Source of the DNA: Trinickia terrae
GTDB lineage: Bacteria; Pseudomonadota; Gammaproteobacteria; Burkholderiales; Burkholderiaceae
Direction of reading: 5' to 3'
Length of the DNA stretch: 64,000 nt
Assembly: GCF_005144415.1 (NCBI RefSeq)
Contig: NZ_SWJE01000005.1
Span: forward strand, 41,827 to 105,826
Position 1 is the first letter of the stretch. Every line of letters begins with the position of its first letter. Position numbers and translations under genes: made by a program. This document shows positions 62,416-64,000 of the stretch, piece by piece. The notes under the pieces were generated by a model. The model had not been told where the DNA came from, made no database searches, and saw only the letters and a list, made by a program, of their open reading frames with translations.

Positions 62416-63108
62416 ATGAAAGCGCTTTTAAAAATGACCACAGCCATGGCATTCGCCGGGACGGCTCTGCTGGCCGCCCTGCTCGCCGGTTGCGCAACCG
62501 AAACCTCGCAAGCACTGCCGGTGCAGAAAGTAGAAAGCGCGAGCCTTCCCTACACCGGCGTGCGCACGCCCATCGCAGTGGGCAAGTTCGACAATCGTTC
62601 GGCCTACATGCGCGGCGTGTTTTCGGACGGTGTCGATCGCCTCGGCGGTCAGGCCAAGACCATTCTGATCACGCACCTCCAGCAGACCAACCGCTTCAAC
62701 GTGCTCGATCGCGACAACATGGCCGAAATCAAGCAGGAAGCCGTCATCAAGAACACCGCGCAAAAGCTCAAGGGCGCCGACTACGTGATCACAGGCGACG
62801 TGACCGAATTCGGCCGCAAGGAGACCGGCGACCAACAGTTGTTCGGCATCCTCGGTCGCGGCAAGGAGCAGGTCGCCTACGCCAAAGTCAACCTGAACGT
62901 GGTCAACATCTCCACGTCGGAAGTCGTGTACTCGGTTGGCGGCGCGGGTGAATACGCGTTGTCGAACCGCGAAATCATCGGCTTTGGCGGCACCGCCAGC
63001 TATGACTCGACGCTCAACGGCAAGGTGCTGGACCTGGCGATGCGGGAAGCCATAAACAATCTGGTCAGGGCTATCGACAGCGGCGCGTGGAAGCCGGGTG
63101 CGCAATAA
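62416..63108 (+). CDS. CsgG-family lipoprotein
   Basis: The protein has 230 residues from ATG 62416 with AAGAGGAG before it. Lipobox LLAGC. The CsgG-like domain has IAVGKFDNRSAYMRGVF, LITHLQQTNRFNVLDRDNMAEIKQE, LKGADYVITGDVTEFG and YAKVNLNVVNISTSEVVYSVGGAGEY. Together with the DUF4810 and DUF799 genes it forms the CsgG/DUF4810/DUF799 lipoprotein set known from Neisseria and other proteobacteria, whose role in the outer membrane is not settled. It is a paralogue of the preceding gene. Confidence 0.85.
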   Translation: MKALLKMTTAMAFAGTALLAALLAGCATETSQALPVQKVESASLPYTGVRTPIAVGKFDNRSAYMRGVFSDGVDRLGGQAKTILITHLQQTNRFNVLDRDNMAEIKQEAVIKNTAQKLKGADYVITGDVTEFGRKETGDQQLFGILGRGKEQVAYAKVNLNVVNISTSEVVYSVGGAGEYALSNREIIGFGGTASYDSTLNGKVLDLAMREAINNLVRAIDSGAWKPGAQ

Positions 63109-63146
63109 GACGGAACCACGAGAAATCAACGGGGATAACAACAATC

Positions 63147-63515
63147 ATGAGCAAGACGTTTGCAATGTCGAGAACGGTGGCAGTCGCTGCCGTCGGCGGG
63201 GCGCTGCTGGCCGGTTGCGCTGCGCCGAGCAAGCCGCTGTACCAGTGGGAGGGCTATCAGCCCCAGGTCTACAAATATTTCAAGGGTGAATCGAAAGAAG
63301 CGCAGGTTGCGGAACTCGAGAAAGGCCTGGAGAAGATCAAGTCTGACAACGGCGCGGCGCCGCCGGGCTATCACGCCCAATTGGGCCTGCTTTATTCGAG
63401 CCTGGGCAAGGACGACCAAATGGTCCAGGAATTCCAGACCGAGAAGGCGCTGTTTCCGGAAGCGGGGGCGTATATCGACTTCCTGATGAAAAACGTCAAA
63501 AAGGAGTCCAACTGA
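63147..63515 (+). CDS. DUF4810-family lipoprotein
   Basis: The protein has 122 residues from ATG 63147. Lipobox LLAGC. PLYQWEGYQPQVYKYFKGES is the DUF4810 signature, followed by a TPR-like helix pair (HAQLGLLYSSLGKDDQMVQEFQTEKALFPEAGAYIDFLM). Partner of the CsgG-like and DUF799 lipoproteins; its stop overlaps the next start by one base (TGATG), so they are translationally coupled. Confidence 0.9.
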   Translation: MSKTFAMSRTVAVAAVGGALLAGCAAPSKPLYQWEGYQPQVYKYFKGESKEAQVAELEKGLEKIKSDNGAAPPGYHAQLGLLYSSLGKDDQMVQEFQTEKALFPEAGAYIDFLMKNVKKESN

Positions 63516-64000
63516 TGGCCAAGCGCTTTCTGAAACTGTTTGCCGCCGCTGGCCTGGTTGCCTTGATGGCCGGTTGCACGGCGCCGGTCAGGAACGTGGA
63601 TTACTCGGCCTTCAAGGCCAGCAAGCCGCGTTCAATCCTGGTGTTGCCGCCGCTCAACGAATCGCCGGACGTCAATGCGACCTACGGCATGCTGTCGCAG
63701 GTGACCGTGCCGCTCGCCGAGGCCGGCTACTACGTGCTGCCGGTTGCGCTGGTGGACGAGACCTTCCGCCAGAACGGCCTGACCGTCGCCGGCGACATCC
63801 ATGGCGTACCGGCTGCCAAGCTCAGGGACATCTTTGGCGCCGATGCCGCGCTGTACATCACCATCACCAAATATGGCACCAAGTACATGGTGCTCGACAG
63901 CGCCACCGTCGTCGCGGCCGATGCCAAGCTCGTGGACCTGGTGGGCGGCCAGACGCTGTGGACCGGCCATGCCAGCGCCTCGAGCAACGAAGGCAATAAC
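63515..64000 (+). CDS. DUF799 (GNA1162-like) lipoprotein, 3' end outside window
   Basis: 162 codons from ATG 63515 are visible with no stop. Lipobox LMAGC (Cys23). The sequence SKPRSILVLPPLNESPDVNATYGMLSQVTVPLAEAGYYVLPVALVDETFRQNGLT and ADAALYITITKYGTKY is the DUF799/GNA1162 pattern. GNA1162 of Neisseria is a small outer-membrane lipoprotein with a mixed alpha/beta fold resembling parts of transport proteins. Third member of the CsgG/DUF4810/DUF799 set. Confidence 0.88.
   Translation, partial: MAKRFLKLFAAAGLVALMAGCTAPVRNVDYSAFKASKPRSILVLPPLNESPDVNATYGMLSQVTVPLAEAGYYVLPVALVDETFRQNGLTVAGDIHGVPAAKLRDIFGADAALYITITKYGTKYMVLDSATVVAADAKLVDLVGGQTLWTGHASASSNEGNN

Noticed and set aside
1..64000. tRNA, rRNA or CRISPR array
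   Set aside because: No cloverleaf-like sequence, ribosomal RNA motif or regularly spaced direct repeats were seen by eye; a tRNA or CRISPR scan would settle it.

Overview
The window is a GC-rich chromosomal segment of a flagellated Burkholderia-type betaproteobacterium (Burkholderia sensu lato). The gene order supports this: fliC-fliD-fliT beside rpsU, then flhDC-motAB-che-flhBA. So do the H-NS-like protein, the DUF2844/DUF3443 pair and the coding style. Species cannot be named from the sequence alone.

Layout. 1-5.5 kb: 3' part of an Rhs toxin with a GHH/HNH-like nuclease tip, its SUKH-like immunity gene, and a lower-GC array of further immunity-type genes including one broken copy. 5.7-13.4 kb: class A penicillin-binding protein, an Aer-like PAS chemoreceptor with a sigma-28-type promoter, two LysR regulators, and an alpha/beta hydrolase. 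13.7-30.8 kb: a glycosylation island. One plus-strand operon (glycosyltransferase/methyltransferase fusion and two aminotransferase-fold enzymes) faces a six-gene minus-strand operon (uncharacterised protein, GT2, methyltransferase, two DegT-type proteins, WbqC). A StrF-type transferase and three tandem TPR/SPINDLY O-glycosyltransferases follow and run up to the flagellin operon. 30.8-33.7 kb: fliT, fliD and a short fliC. 34-40.6 kb: rpsU, tag, a BadF-type sugar kinase, a HAD phosphatase, a histidine phosphatase, an H-NS-like protein and a GT4 transferase. 41.3-54.3 kb: flhDC, then motA-motB-cheY-cheA-cheW-mcp-cheR-cheD-cheB-cheY-cheZ, probably driven by a sigma-28 promoter before motA. 54.6-57.3 kb: DUF2844, DUF3443 and an MpaB-like oxygenase. 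57.6-61.1 kb: flhB and flhA. 61.4-64 kb: a lipoprotein operon (two CsgG-like proteins, DUF4810, DUF799), the last gene cut by the window edge.

How it works together. FlhDC is the master regulator; the stator, chemotaxis and export genes lie downstream of it. The glycosylation island adjoins fliC. This suggests that the aminotransferases and methyltransferases build an unusual amino sugar and that the SPINDLY transferases attach it to Ser/Thr of flagellin. That is inference from position and family.

The most unusual signal is a two-module repeat family. Its right-hand module ends exactly at, or a few bases before, the start codons of motB, cheR, cheD, flhA and the third SPINDLY transferase. 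It folds into a hairpin with a conserved 15-nt loop and a stem that keeps pairing although its sequence changes between copies. In four of five copies the hairpin covers the Shine-Dalgarno sequence. The left-hand module is inverted in the flhA copy, occurs alone at 39.3 kb, and is absent from the SPINDLY copy.
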